This document shows, piece after piece, positions 1-7,873 of a stretch of DNA of 50,903 bases; positions within the stretch are counted from its first letter, which is position 1; the number at the start of each line of letters is the position of its first letter. The translations under genes and the position numbers were made by a program. A model generated the notes under the pieces. It saw only the letters and a program-made list of their open reading frames with translations, searched no databases and was not told the DNA's origin. This DNA comes from JAQTRU01 sp041645555 (GTDB lineage Bacteria; Patescibacteriota; Patescibacteriia; Patescibacteriales; JAQTRU01): contig JBAZPX010000006.1 in the NCBI GenBank assembly GCA_041645555.1, positions 1 through 50,903 on the forward strand. The letters run 5' to 3'.

Positions 1-1339
1 CAAAAAGACTTGTCGGCGCCGCAATCTCGTTATCTTTAACTTTTGAATTGGCGACGTTGGTTAATTCAATACCGGCATATCTATAACCCGCTATTTTGTT
101 GTACTGTATTGTCCAACCGGTCTGAACGATCATTGATGTTCCGGTAGTATTCTCGCTAACAACAAGAATTCCGTTATAACCAAGATCATGCATGTAGTTA
201 TTCTTGATAGTAATGTTGTTCGCGCCGGCAGTACTGGACGAATTACTATATGAAGAGATAGCATTACCAACCCCACCGCTCGTTGAGGTAAGAAGAATAT
301 TCTTAAACTCAAAGCCATCAATAACAACATCAGACACGCCATTAGCTATCATAATCAAAGAATATTGTGCAGTCGTAAATCCAGTGCCGTCAAGAATAGA
401 TTCGCCCGAACTCGTATCTCTTGTGCGGGCGTCTTCATCGGCCTTAGCCCCATTTAATGTCAAAGATTTAGTGATATTAATCGGTTCATTATATATTCCG
501 GCCGCGACATTAATTGTCCCGCCAGGAGCAACGATATCTATTGCGTCTTGAATTTTATCAAACGCTGTAAGACCCCAAGTATTACCGCCGTTCTCCTCGG
601 CAGTATAATCATCATCAACCCATACTTCAGTAGGCACTTCTATAACTTTTGAGAGAGTGATATCTCCGGTTGAAGTCCACAGACCATTCTCATCTACAGA
701 ACCTGCCTGATTAATATTAAAACCTTTTAAATCAGTAAGCATGCCTAGACCTCCGAATATTTCAACTGTATTAACAAATCCTTCGCCTGTGCCATCAAAA
801 GTACGATAGGTATTAGTTGGAGAAATTCTAAAGAAAGCAGTAAGTGTATCATTTTCGTCTATTGCTATATTTTCAAGTGTCCCGCCCAAGACCGTCTGTG
901 TTCCCTCTGGCTCTTGATAATACAATGCCCAACTTAATGATTCCCCGGTTTGCCCACCAGTATAAAACGACGCCGGGATATTGCCGGTGGAATCTATTTT
1001 AAGAAAATAATATGGGTAGTCGGCAAAATTATAGTTAGCCCAGTCATCAGCCCCTCCAGGATTATAATGGTTAAAATTCCAGACATCATTACCCGCTTTC
1101 TCTTTTAAAAGAGAAACTTGGAATCCCTGCTTAACGTCCCAATCTGCGGTATAATTACCATCTGCTAAATTAAGAGTGCCGGGACTTAATACAATATTGC
1201 TTGAATTTCTATTTAACCCAAAATCTCCTGTAGCAACAGCGCCGACTTCCCTAGCAACAAAAAAACCGCTTGCGAACACAAAAACGGCTATAATTGAAAA
1301 AATTACTTTCTTCTTACTAATAAGGTCATTTAACCTCAT
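1..1339 (-). CDS. Secreted right-handed beta-helix (pectin-lyase-like) surface protein, 3' end beyond the window
   Basis: The frame is open from the ATG at 1339 to base 1 (446 codons, no stop), so the C-terminus lies outside. Residues about 9-30 form a signal peptide or anchor (KKKVIFSIIAVFVFASGFF). The middle reads like an adhesin-type surface domain. From about residue 240 the text is typical of parallel beta-helix proteins: a periplasmic copper-binding/NosD-like start (WGLTAFDKIQDAIDIVAPGG), then PbH1-like rungs such as NNITIKNNYMHDLGYNGILV. Proteins of this type are exported and often bind or cut polysaccharide; no catalytic residues could be assigned. No clear Shine-Dalgarno precedes the ATG. 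Function is inferred from fold resemblance only. Confidence 0.75.
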   Translation of the reverse strand, partial: MRLNDLISKKKVIFSIIAVFVFASGFFVAREVGAVATGDFGLNRNSSNIVLSPGTLNLADGNYTADWDVKQGFQVSLLKEKAGNDVWNFNHYNPGGADDWANYNFADYPYYFLKIDSTGNIPASFYTGGQTGESLSWALYYQEPEGTQTVLGGTLENIAIDENDTLTAFFRISPTNTYRTFDGTGEGFVNTVEIFGGLGMLTDLKGFNINQAGSVDENGLWTSTGDITLSKVIEVPTEVWVDDDYTAEENGGNTWGLTAFDKIQDAIDIVAPGGTINVAAGIYNEPINITKSLTLNGAKADEDARTRDTSSGESILDGTGFTTAQYSLIMIANGVSDVVIDGFEFKNILLTSTSGGVGNAISSYSNSSSTAGANNITIKNNYMHDLGYNGILVVSENTTGTSMIVQTGWTIQYNKIAGYRYAGIELTNVANSKVKDNEIAAPTSLF

Positions 1340-1447
1340 ATTTTTGATAAAAGGCGAAACATTAAATCTGGCCCAAATAGGCCGAAAATTTAAGCCTTTT
1401 AGTTTATAAATAAAAAGTATATAAAAGCTTTTTTAATAAGTATCTAA

Positions 1448-1476
1448 GTATTAGCACAAACCTAAAATAAAGTCAA
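1448..1476 (-). promoter_or_regulatory. Sigma70-type promoter for the beta-helix protein
   Basis: On the minus strand TTGACT and TAATAC are separated by 17 bases, with TGC just before the -10. It lies about 110 bases upstream of the ATG at 1339. The leader contains a small GGCC/GGCC hairpin near 1371-1385. Confidence 0.45.
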
Positions 1477-1549
1477 ATAAAGAGGGTGAATAGATTGTGT
1501 ATAAAACAACAAAATTTATTACAACAAAATTCCGCCTTTTTAGTCAAAA

Positions 1550-1588
1550 AAAATAAGGGTAATTCGCTTTTACACAAACTACCCTTTA
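1550..1588 (-). terminator. Rho-independent terminator of the small gene at 1586-1954
   Basis: Read on the minus strand, AAGGGTA and TACCCTT form a stem with a long loop, followed by a run of eight T. The stop codon of the upstream gene overlaps the stem. Confidence 0.6.
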
Positions 1589-1954
1589 AAGAGGTTCGGT
1601 GGGCAATACCCTTCTTGTTTTGTCAGCGCGTTCTTGCGCTAATCTTTGAAGCCCCGAGGCCCTCTCTTCGTCCTCTAACGCAAACTTCCTCATTATCTGG
1701 TCAACGGCCATCTTCGCCACTAAAGCGGCAAAGATAGGCGCGCTTTCCAAAACCTTTTCAGCAAAGCCGGGTACCCGATTGTTAACAATTCCTTTGAAGA
1801 TGCTTAGAGCATCATCGGTTTTATTTCCCGCTGTTGCCCCTTCAATAAATTTGGCAAAATTACCCACCGGCGTATTCGGGAATCCGAAACTTTGAATTCC
1901 CAGATTCACCGGCTTTCTTGCCCCGCCCGAAGGCCCTATGGGATTGATCGACAT
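1586..1954 (-). CDS. Small hypothetical protein, 122 aa
   Basis: Unrecognised. The frame extends upstream to 2014, but the ATG at 1954 (MSINPIGPSGG) has a good Shine-Dalgarno (GGAAAGGAAC) and is preferred. The N-terminus is Gly/Pro-rich and probably disordered; residues about 35-100 look helical (FAKFIEGATAG, ALVAKMAVDQIM) and the C-terminus is charged. There is no signal peptide, membrane segment or Cys pair. It has its own promoter (2005-2033) and terminator, so it is a single-gene unit beside another small unknown gene. Confidence 0.6.
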   Translation of the reverse strand: MSINPIGPSGGARKPVNLGIQSFGFPNTPVGNFAKFIEGATAGNKTDDALSIFKGIVNNRVPGFAEKVLESAPIFAALVAKMAVDQIMRKFALEDEERASGLQRLAQERADKTRRVLPTEPL

Positions 1955-2004
1955 CGGCCAGTTCCTTTCCTTAAAAGAACGAATTTTTTGTTTGTTAATT
2001 TTTA

Positions 2005-2033
2005 ATATTAACACGTTTATTATTTTATGTCAA
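2005..2033 (-). promoter_or_regulatory. Strong sigma70-type promoter for the gene at 1586-1954
   Basis: Minus strand TTGACA, a 17-base spacer ending in TGT, then TAATAT. This is among the best consensus promoters in the window. Confidence 0.6.
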
Positions 2034-2044
2034 ATCAAAAGAAA

Positions 2045-2072
2045 AGACACCTCTCAAGATTAAGAGGTGTCT
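2045..2072 (-). terminator. Rho-independent terminator after the gene at 2060-2404
   Basis: A perfect 10-bp stem (AGACACCTCT / AGAGGTGTCT) with an 8-base loop is followed on the minus strand by TTTTCTTTTG. The stop codon sits in the loop. Confidence 0.75.
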
Positions 2073-2404
2073 GGGTTTTGGTCTTCCGGAAGCCGGGAAC
2101 GGATTTCCTCGGCTTTTTCCCTTAAGAGAGCCCTGAGCGTCGCCAAAGGAAGGCGCATCGGGTCAATAGTCATCAACCACGCCGGGAGTCCAGCGACATT
2201 GTCAACGGGTAAAGACTTGATGACTTCCGCCATCCTTGCCTCGATAATTCTTCGGATTCCCTTTCCCCTATTTTTGTCCCAGAGCTCTACGAGCTTTTCC
2301 AGGTCTGATATAAAAGAAATACTTTCTTCCGACGGCGTTGCTCCCCCTATCAAACTAGCCAACCGAACCCTTAAAGCTCCCATATCCAAAGCTAGCTTAT
2401 CCAT
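2060..2404 (-). CDS. Small helical hypothetical protein, 114 aa
   Basis: Unrecognised. The ATG at 2404 follows a strong AGGAGG at proper spacing. The protein is soluble, charged and apparently all helical (LEKLVELWDKNRGKGIRRIIEARMAEV, written here only in part: LEKLVELWDK), with no membrane segment. It has its own promoter (2456-2483) and a stop codon embedded in a terminator, like its neighbour at 1586-1954. Both may be recent or lineage-specific genes. Confidence 0.65.
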   Translation of the reverse strand: MDKLALDMGALRVRLASLIGGATPSEESISFISDLEKLVELWDKNRGKGIRRIIEARMAEVIKSLPVDNVAGLPAWLMTIDPMRLPLATLRALLREKAEEIRSRLPEDQNPDTS

Positions 2405-2455
2405 GGAATCCTCCTTGTTGCGGGTGAAAAACGATTTTAAAAAGCGTAATAATAA

Positions 2456-2483
2456 ATAATAGCATAAAAAACCATAAAGTCAA
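2456..2483 (-). promoter_or_regulatory. Extended -10 promoter for the gene at 2060-2404
   Basis: Minus strand TTGACT, 16-base spacer ending in TGC, then TATTAT, about 50 bases upstream of the ATG. Confidence 0.5.
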
Positions 2484-2515
2484 ATAGCCCGTAGCCGCCG
2501 TTTCTTTATTTAATT

Positions 2516-3034
2516 TTATATAAACAGATTTTCCGAATTATTTCTGTCTAATTCCCATTTCAAAGGATTATTTCTAATATATTCACGTATTTTCATCAAC
2601 GATTGTTCGTTGTAAATAATACGGTCATAAAACGAACGTTGCCAGGAAAAATCAGAAAAACCCGATTGATGAATCAATTTTGATGAGGTTGTTTTGAATG
2701 CCCCCATCAAATCCGATAATAATTTTATATTTATATGTAGGGACAGGTCGCGACCTGTCCCTACGGCGTTTGGCGAATCAATCACCACAATACCATGAAC
2801 GTGATTCGGCATGATAATAAATTCGTCCAATTTTACGTACGAATATTGACCCGCCAACCATTGCCATTGTTTTTCTGCCACCTGCCCATATTTATTCAAT
2901 ACCATTTCGCCATTTTTTATATCACCAAAACATTCAATTCTGTTTTTTGCGCAAATTGTTATAAAATAAAAACCGTCTTCTGAATAATCATATTCTTTAA
3001 GGCGGTTTGGTTTGCGTCCATGATCCGGAAACAT
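2516..3034 (-). CDS. REP-associated tyrosine transposase (RAYT, Y1 HUH family)
   Basis: A 172-aa Y1 transposase of the IS200/RAYT group, which nicks single-stranded DNA at hairpins. The HUH motif is at residues 76-82 (PNHVHGI, with H78 and H80). The N-terminal YYFIT-like strand (GFYFITICAKNR) and the C-terminal WQRSFYDRIIYNE and REYIRNNPLKW blocks are family hallmarks; the catalytic Tyr is probably in one of these two. There are no flanking terminal repeats, as expected for a domesticated RAYT and not an insertion sequence. Oddity: a 28-bp perfect palindrome lies in frame inside the gene (2737-2764), encoding the loop VGTGRDLSL after the HUH strand. The Shine-Dalgarno is weak. Confidence 0.9.
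   Translation of the reverse strand: MFPDHGRKPNRLKEYDYSEDGFYFITICAKNRIECFGDIKNGEMVLNKYGQVAEKQWQWLAGQYSYVKLDEFIIMPNHVHGIVVIDSPNAVGTGRDLSLHINIKLLSDLMGAFKTTSSKLIHQSGFSDFSWQRSFYDRIIYNEQSLMKIREYIRNNPLKWELDRNNSENLFI
2737..2764. repeat. 28-bp perfect REP-like palindrome inside the RAYT gene
   Basis: Each arm is GTAGGGACAGGTCG, so both strands have GTAG at the foot, the tetranucleotide typical of RAYT-recognised REP hairpins. It is fully within the transposase coding frame. Confidence 0.85.
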
Positions 3035-3068
3035 AAAATTATTCTATTATTTTGGTCCGACTATTTCC

Positions 3069-3455
3069 TTATTTCTTTAATTTCTTCATTGCCAATTTAA
3101 TTAACCAGCCAATCGCTCCGCCCGCTAAAGTAAAAATTACAAACCAAAGTAAATGTTGGCTGCCCCCAACTAATGCCATGGTAAGGGGAAGTGATGCACC
3201 AATTAACCATACTAACAATTGTTTTTTATGCGCTAAAATAAAAGTGAATAAGGGTAAGAAAAAAAGATAGGAAAAAATAATCCCCCCAATAATTAATTCT
3301 TCATTTCGCCCAAAAAATAAACCATACCCAACTTTCGGAGGATTTAAAACTTTATCATAAAAAAAACTAAATAACGGTGAGAAAATTAAAGAAATAATTA
3401 TTGACGAAAGATAGGAATAGATTGCTATTAACAAAATTGATTTTTTTTCTAACAT
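3069..3455 (-). CDS. Four-helix integral membrane protein, unknown function
   Basis: A 128-aa protein with four predicted membrane segments: residues about 6-27, 53-75, 79-98 and 102-122, ending in the basic tail KLAMKKLKK. The first loop contains a hydrophilic stretch (NPPKVGYGLFFGRNEEL). No family was recognised. It lies between the RAYT and another small membrane protein; no shared function can be shown. Confidence 0.6.
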   Translation of the reverse strand: MLEKKSILLIAIYSYLSSIIISLIFSPLFSFFYDKVLNPPKVGYGLFFGRNEELIIGGIIFSYLFFLPLFTFILAHKKQLLVWLIGASLPLTMALVGGSQHLLWFVIFTLAGGAIGWLIKLAMKKLKK

Positions 3456-3526
3456 ATTTTTTTATTTAATTATAAATTTTCTCTTAAATAATTTATATCT
3501 TCTGGCCATATTAGTATCTAATTAAA

Positions 3527-3559
3527 CAGTCGTAGTCCCCTGACGGGAGACTACGACTG
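3527..3559. repeat. REP-like hairpin with GTAG foot
   Basis: Arms CAGTCGTAGTC and GACTACGACTG are perfectly complementary over 11 bp around a CCC..GGG inner stem. It lies in the spacer between two membrane-protein genes and is not followed by a T-run on either strand. Confidence 0.75.
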
Positions 3560-3591
3560 AGCCAAAATCTCCTTAAATTAAAACCAGCCAG

Positions 3592-3912
3592 CTAGAATAA
3601 TCTGAAGCCTTCAAATGCACCTAAAATTATATTATAACTATAAAAAATTATTAACAAATAAATAATTATAAAAAAACTCAAAAACCACAATTGAATCTTC
3701 TTATAATTACCAAAAAATTTACTAAATTTTTTTACAGCCAGAAAAAAAATAATAAATGTTATGGGGAAGATAAAAATAAAATAATCAACAAACCAGGCTA
3801 TATCTCTTACTAAAAATTGCGGCCTCAGCAAAACAAAAGGTAAAAACAAAAAGATAATTAAATATAAAACAAAATAAAATGGTAAATTCTTGTTTGAAAT
3901 AATTTTGAACAT
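3592..3912 (-). CDS. Small membrane protein, three helices, unknown
   Basis: A 106-aa, very hydrophobic protein with membrane segments at about 12-30, 41-61 and 74-96 and a basic cytoplasmic loop (KKFSKFFGNYKK). Unrecognised. It starts only 4 bases after the stop of the large lipase-like gene (3917-7753), so it is probably co-transcribed with it and could help its export or anchoring; that link is inference from spacing. Confidence 0.55.
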   Translation of the reverse strand: MFKIISNKNLPFYFVLYLIIFLFLPFVLLRPQFLVRDIAWFVDYFIFIFPITFIIFFLAVKKFSKFFGNYKKIQLWFLSFFIIIYLLIIFYSYNIILGAFEGFRLF

Positions 3913-3916
3913 AAAA

Positions 3917-6900
3917 TTATAAATTATTTATTAAAAAATTAATATCTTCTTTGATAATACCATACCCCTCCTCATTGATCCACCTCTTTTTATAATAATC
4001 CTGCAAATGCTTTATAATATTCTGATAATCCTTAACAACAATCTTGTGGTGAACTTTGTTCAATCTATAAGTGATTTTATTATATAATTTAGTTATCGTT
4101 TTTTCACATTTTTCTTGGTTCTTCACCTTACCGCAATTTTTTAATCTTTTCTCAAATTTTTCGTCTCTTTTTTCCTGCCTTTGCCCATATTTCTCTATGT
4201 ACTTCTCTATTTTTTCCAATTCTTTAATTAAATCATTTTTTACTTTTTCTTTAATAATCATGCCTTCTAGGTAGGCTCTGCTAATATCTGAAATGGAGCT
4301 GTCTATATCCGCTGTTATGGCAAATTGAATTATATTTTCCGAAGTATTGCCCGCTATATCAGCGGCTATAATCCGCAAGGTGGACGAGCCTAAATTATAA
4401 TAGAATAAATCAATAGTAGTTGTGGCTAATATTTCGTTGTTCAACATTATCGTGCTGCTGGCTACTCCCGAATAATCATCATTTATTTCGTATTCTATAT
4501 CTAATAATTTTCCGCGCCGGATTTTGTCTCCTTCTTGGGGAATGATGGATTCCATAGTTGGCCCGGTTTTGTCTATTTTTATCGTTTGTTCTTTTATTTC
4601 TTCAACGTTGCCGGCCCTGTCGGTTGATTGGTAGGAAATAGTGGTCGTGCCTTCCTGGCCTATAATGAATGGCCCTTGGTATTCTGCCCAGGTATTCCCG
4701 TTGTCTAGGCTATATTCGGTTTTTAATATGCCGCTGCCCCCTTCATTGTCTTGGGCGGTTAATTCTACTTGAATATCAGAAATATACCAATCATCATGGC
4801 CCTGAACACCAATAATATTTAGATCGGTTTCCGGCTTGGCTAAATCCCCCGATTCCCCCCGGCTGAGTATGGAGCTGGGAGTTGTTGAGGCTTCATAAAT
4901 ATTGTCGCCGTCCTGATCAATTTGCATGGTGTAGTCTTCCTGGCTATCGTTAATTTCTACCCGGGTATTAGCAGAAGTTGAATTAAGCGGCACTTCATTA
5001 TAATAAGCCGTCCGGGTGTATTCTCCGTTTTCTATATTCTGGATTCTGGCGTTAAAACTGCCGGTGTTAGTTGCCTGGGCTATTATTTGGTAATTTAAGC
5101 CTTCCGGAAGAAACGCGAATTTATTGCCGTCAATAATATCATATTGGACGCCCGGAATATTTATTTCTATGTCTCCATTTTCGTTAGGACCAACATGATT
5201 ACCCGCTTCGTCATAAATATGGAGTTCTATGGGGCTGTGATAGCTAATTTGGGTTCCGGAAAAAGAACAAATATTTTTTTCCTGGCTTAGGTTGTCATAT
5301 TGGGAAGGATTAAAATTATCTTGTTCGTTTCCAAGAATGGAGGTAATTAGCTGCCTTACTCCATTGGCGCTTGGCAGATAGGGATGTTCAATTTTACTGG
5401 CGTAATATGTTCGGCCGGCTAATAATGTTTCAGCGCTTCGCAGAGGCACGGTGCCGTCGCCATTAATATATTTTAGGCCATACTCATATTTGCCAGATTT
5501 TTCTTTATTAAGTACAAAAATTTGCCCGATGGTTGGCTGGCCACAGCCTATTATATTGTAAGTTTTGATATTGTCTGATTGAGGCGAATAATTATCTAAA
5601 TCATTATGTAAAATATCATTAAAATCTAATAAATATTCATTCCTGCCAGTATTTTTCATAAACTCAACCGCTTGATCATAACTTAATCTACCGGTTATGC
5701 CATTATTATCCAAATCATGCATGTCATAAATATAATAAGTATAATTTGGGTCAGCATTATTAAAATAATTTCGACTAGGTAAAAGCTGATAAACCGAAGG
5801 GAAATTTTGCGAAATAGTTTTAATACGATCTTGATTAATCGCGTATGTACCTAAATCATCCCCATACATCAAAATCTTCAACGCCTCTGGCGCTCCCAAA
5901 TGCGGCGTCGCAATATCAACAAATTTATTTACCGAATTGCTGCCATAATGCTTAATATAATATTTTGCTACCAGCCCGCCCATACTATGAGCGATAATAT
6001 TAACTTTTTCCGCTCCGGTTTGATTTTTAATTTCCTCTACTTTTTCAGCCAGTGATTGGATGTTCGGATAGGGGTCAACTCCCCCTGCCCAGTTAATATT
6101 CCAGCGCCAGTCATAAGGAAAAACGAATAAATTTTCTCCTTCTTCGTAGCCGTTATTTTTTAATTCGGTAATTAGGCCTTGAAAAAAATCTTTATCTAAA
6201 ATATTTCTGAATATATCATTCGGAACCATAACTGAATTTCCGGTTGGTTCCCCATTTTCCGGAAGAGCCAGCCCATTAAGATGTAAGTCCCAGGGGTCAA
6301 TTGCCATTCTGGGGATATTCGGCCAAACCTCCTCGCCAATTTGATCGAATAAATAACTTCCCATAATCCCCGGCACCAAAATCACCGGATCTAAACCCGG
6401 CTTTTTGTGGGGCTGGCCCGAATTATAATAATCGGTTATATCTTGCTGGCTTAGAGCGCCTTGCCAGACAGTAAATTCGTCAAGGCTATAAGGATAGTTT
6501 TCTCCGTAGAAATGAATTGATGATAAAGAAAGATTTAGAGGTATTAAGCCTTTAGTGTAAACTTTTTGCGCGTCTATATAAAAATCAAGACTGTAGCCGG
6601 AAGAATTAAGGACTAAAGCTAAATGATGCCAATTAGCATCATTAAAATTAGCCAAAGGCGACGGCTCAATTACTGTACTTCCATAAGGAGTTATTAGGGT
6701 GGTCCTGACGATTGAAGGGATTATCCCAAACTGGCCGTTTGGCCCTTCTAAATAAAATCTGCCTCGAGCTTCATTGGGAAAACTGGAATTTTTCCACCAA
6801 AATTCTAAGGTTAAATCGCGGGCGTTTATAGTTTGACTTAAATTAGCATTTATTCTTTGCCCTGTTTGCCAGGATTGATAAAGGCCGCTGGCCCATTTGC

Positions 6901-7753
6901 CCTGAGTCCAGCCCGCATTTTGAGGCAAGGTTGTCTGGCCGATAGTATCCGCAATAACACTGCCCTGGCCCTCATCGAATTGCCATAAATTCAGCATTTT
7001 CTTTTCGTCAGCCGGAATTATCGGAGCTTGCGGCTCTAATTCTCTATTTGCCTGATAAATAGTTTGCATTTCCGCCGGCGTTAAAACGCTTGGCCATAAA
7101 GCCGCTTCGTCAATCCAATTATAATTATTATCACCCTTAATTTCTAAAGTACTGAATTCCGGCAGGCTGAAAGCGCTGCCGGAATAATTATAAAATTCAC
7201 TGCCATCAAGATATAGTTTCCATTGGCCAGCGGCCGCATCTATGGATAAAACGATTTGGTGCCATTGGTTATCAGCCGGCCAGCCCTTGTTTAACCTTGC
7301 GCCAAAGGAAGTGGGCAGGCCGTAGATTTCCGTATAAGAGGGGGCCGGGATTATTTTTATCTGCTGGCCTAAACTATTAGTTAATCTGAAATAAAGGCGC
7401 GAGCCGCTATCCAGAAATTTATAATAAAAACTCAAAGTTAAATTATTGGCGTTGACCGGCTGGCTGAAATTCGCCTGGGCCGCGCCATATTTATAGTACT
7501 GCTTTAAACCGCAATTCCATTTGCCGATGTCCCAAGCATTGCCGCCAATATTAAAATTATCGCCACCAACAAAATCAGCCGCGCTCAACCCGGAGCACTC
7601 GTTAAAATGCCAAAGATGGTCAGGCGAATTTATCGCTTTAGCTTCTCCTGCCCCAACAAAAAATCCCGCCACCACAAAAATGGACAGGAATAAAATAAGT
7701 TTAAAAAATTTATTTTTCACCCCATTAGATACTCCTTTAAGTTCCCTCCTCAT
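3917..7753 (-). CDS. Large secreted protein: two LamG domains, LCAT/PGAP1-like alpha/beta hydrolase, Ig-like domain, C-terminal FIMAH-like helices
   Basis: A 1278-aa exported multi-domain protein. Signal peptide about residues 14-40 (FFKLILFLSIFVVAGFF then GEAKA). Two LamG/concanavalin-like domains (about 45-235 and 250-447) should bind carbohydrate. The hydrolase starts with DPVILVPGIMGSYLF; its nucleophile elbow AHSMGG is near residue 588 and DGTVPL near 766, as in LCAT-type lipases/esterases. A bacterial Ig/OmpL47-like repeat lies at about 975-1075 and a Lys/Glu-rich FIMAH-like helical region closes the protein. The ATG at 7753 lacks a Shine-Dalgarno; the in-frame GTG at 7720 follows AAAGGAG and gives a more normal signal peptide, so it may be the true start. 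Likely acts on host or environmental lipids or glycolipids (inference). Confidence 0.8.
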   Translation of the reverse strand: MRRELKGVSNGVKNKFFKLILFLSIFVVAGFFVGAGEAKAINSPDHLWHFNECSGLSAADFVGGDNFNIGGNAWDIGKWNCGLKQYYKYGAAQANFSQPVNANNLTLSFYYKFLDSGSRLYFRLTNSLGQQIKIIPAPSYTEIYGLPTSFGARLNKGWPADNQWHQIVLSIDAAAGQWKLYLDGSEFYNYSGSAFSLPEFSTLEIKGDNNYNWIDEAALWPSVLTPAEMQTIYQANRELEPQAPIIPADEKKMLNLWQFDEGQGSVIADTIGQTTLPQNAGWTQGKWASGLYQSWQTGQRINANLSQTINARDLTLEFWWKNSSFPNEARGRFYLEGPNGQFGIIPSIVRTTLITPYGSTVIEPSPLANFNDANWHHLALVLNSSGYSLDFYIDAQKVYTKGLIPLNLSLSSIHFYGENYPYSLDEFTVWQGALSQQDITDYYNSGQPHKKPGLDPVILVPGIMGSYLFDQIGEEVWPNIPRMAIDPWDLHLNGLALPENGEPTGNSVMVPNDIFRNILDKDFFQGLITELKNNGYEEGENLFVFPYDWRWNINWAGGVDPYPNIQSLAEKVEEIKNQTGAEKVNIIAHSMGGLVAKYYIKHYGSNSVNKFVDIATPHLGAPEALKILMYGDDLGTYAINQDRIKTISQNFPSVYQLLPSRNYFNNADPNYTYYIYDMHDLDNNGITGRLSYDQAVEFMKNTGRNEYLLDFNDILHNDLDNYSPQSDNIKTYNIIGCGQPTIGQIFVLNKEKSGKYEYGLKYINGDGTVPLRSAETLLAGRTYYASKIEHPYLPSANGVRQLITSILGNEQDNFNPSQYDNLSQEKNICSFSGTQISYHSPIELHIYDEAGNHVGPNENGDIEINIPGVQYDIIDGNKFAFLPEGLNYQIIAQATNTGSFNARIQNIENGEYTRTAYYNEVPLNSTSANTRVEINDSQEDYTMQIDQDGDNIYEASTTPSSILSRGESGDLAKPETDLNIIGVQGHDDWYISDIQVELTAQDNEGGSGILKTEYSLDNGNTWAEYQGPFIIGQEGTTTISYQSTDRAGNVEEIKEQTIKIDKTGPTMESIIPQEGDKIRRGKLLDIEYEINDDYSGVASSTIMLNNEILATTTIDLFYYNLGSSTLRIIAADIAGNTSENIIQFAITADIDSSISDISRAYLEGMIIKEKVKNDLIKELEKIEKYIEKYGQRQEKRDEKFEKRLKNCGKVKNQEKCEKTITKLYNKITYRLNKVHHKIVVKDYQNIIKHLQDYYKKRWINEEGYGIIKEDINFLINNL

Positions 7754-7772
7754 ATTTATTATATAGAGATAT

Positions 7773-7810
7773 AACCCCAGCGATATTAAACACTTAATAT
7801 CTAACGGGGT
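7773..7810. repeat. ACCCCGTTAGATATTAA-type palindrome in the leader of the lipase-like gene
   Basis: ACCCC..GATATTAA and TTAATATC..GGGGT form an interrupted stem in the 5' untranslated region. A relative lies at 46244-46271 in the ribosomal operon; both contain CTAACGGGGTAAATA on the plus strand. Confidence 0.55.
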
Positions 7811-7842
7811 AAATAACCTCCTCGCTTATTGATTATAATCCT

Positions 7843-7871
7843 ATTATAATAAATTTAAACTTTTAGGTCAA
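7843..7871 (-). promoter_or_regulatory. Sigma70-type promoter of the lipase-like gene
   Basis: Minus strand TTGACC, 17-base spacer, TATAAT. The -35 touches the end of the upstream gene (stop at 7874). Confidence 0.6.
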
Positions 7872-7873
7872 AA

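Noticed and set aside
2516..3034. Complete IS200/IS605 element
   Set aside because: No tnpB and no terminal hairpins flank the gene; the RAYT interpretation is more fitting.
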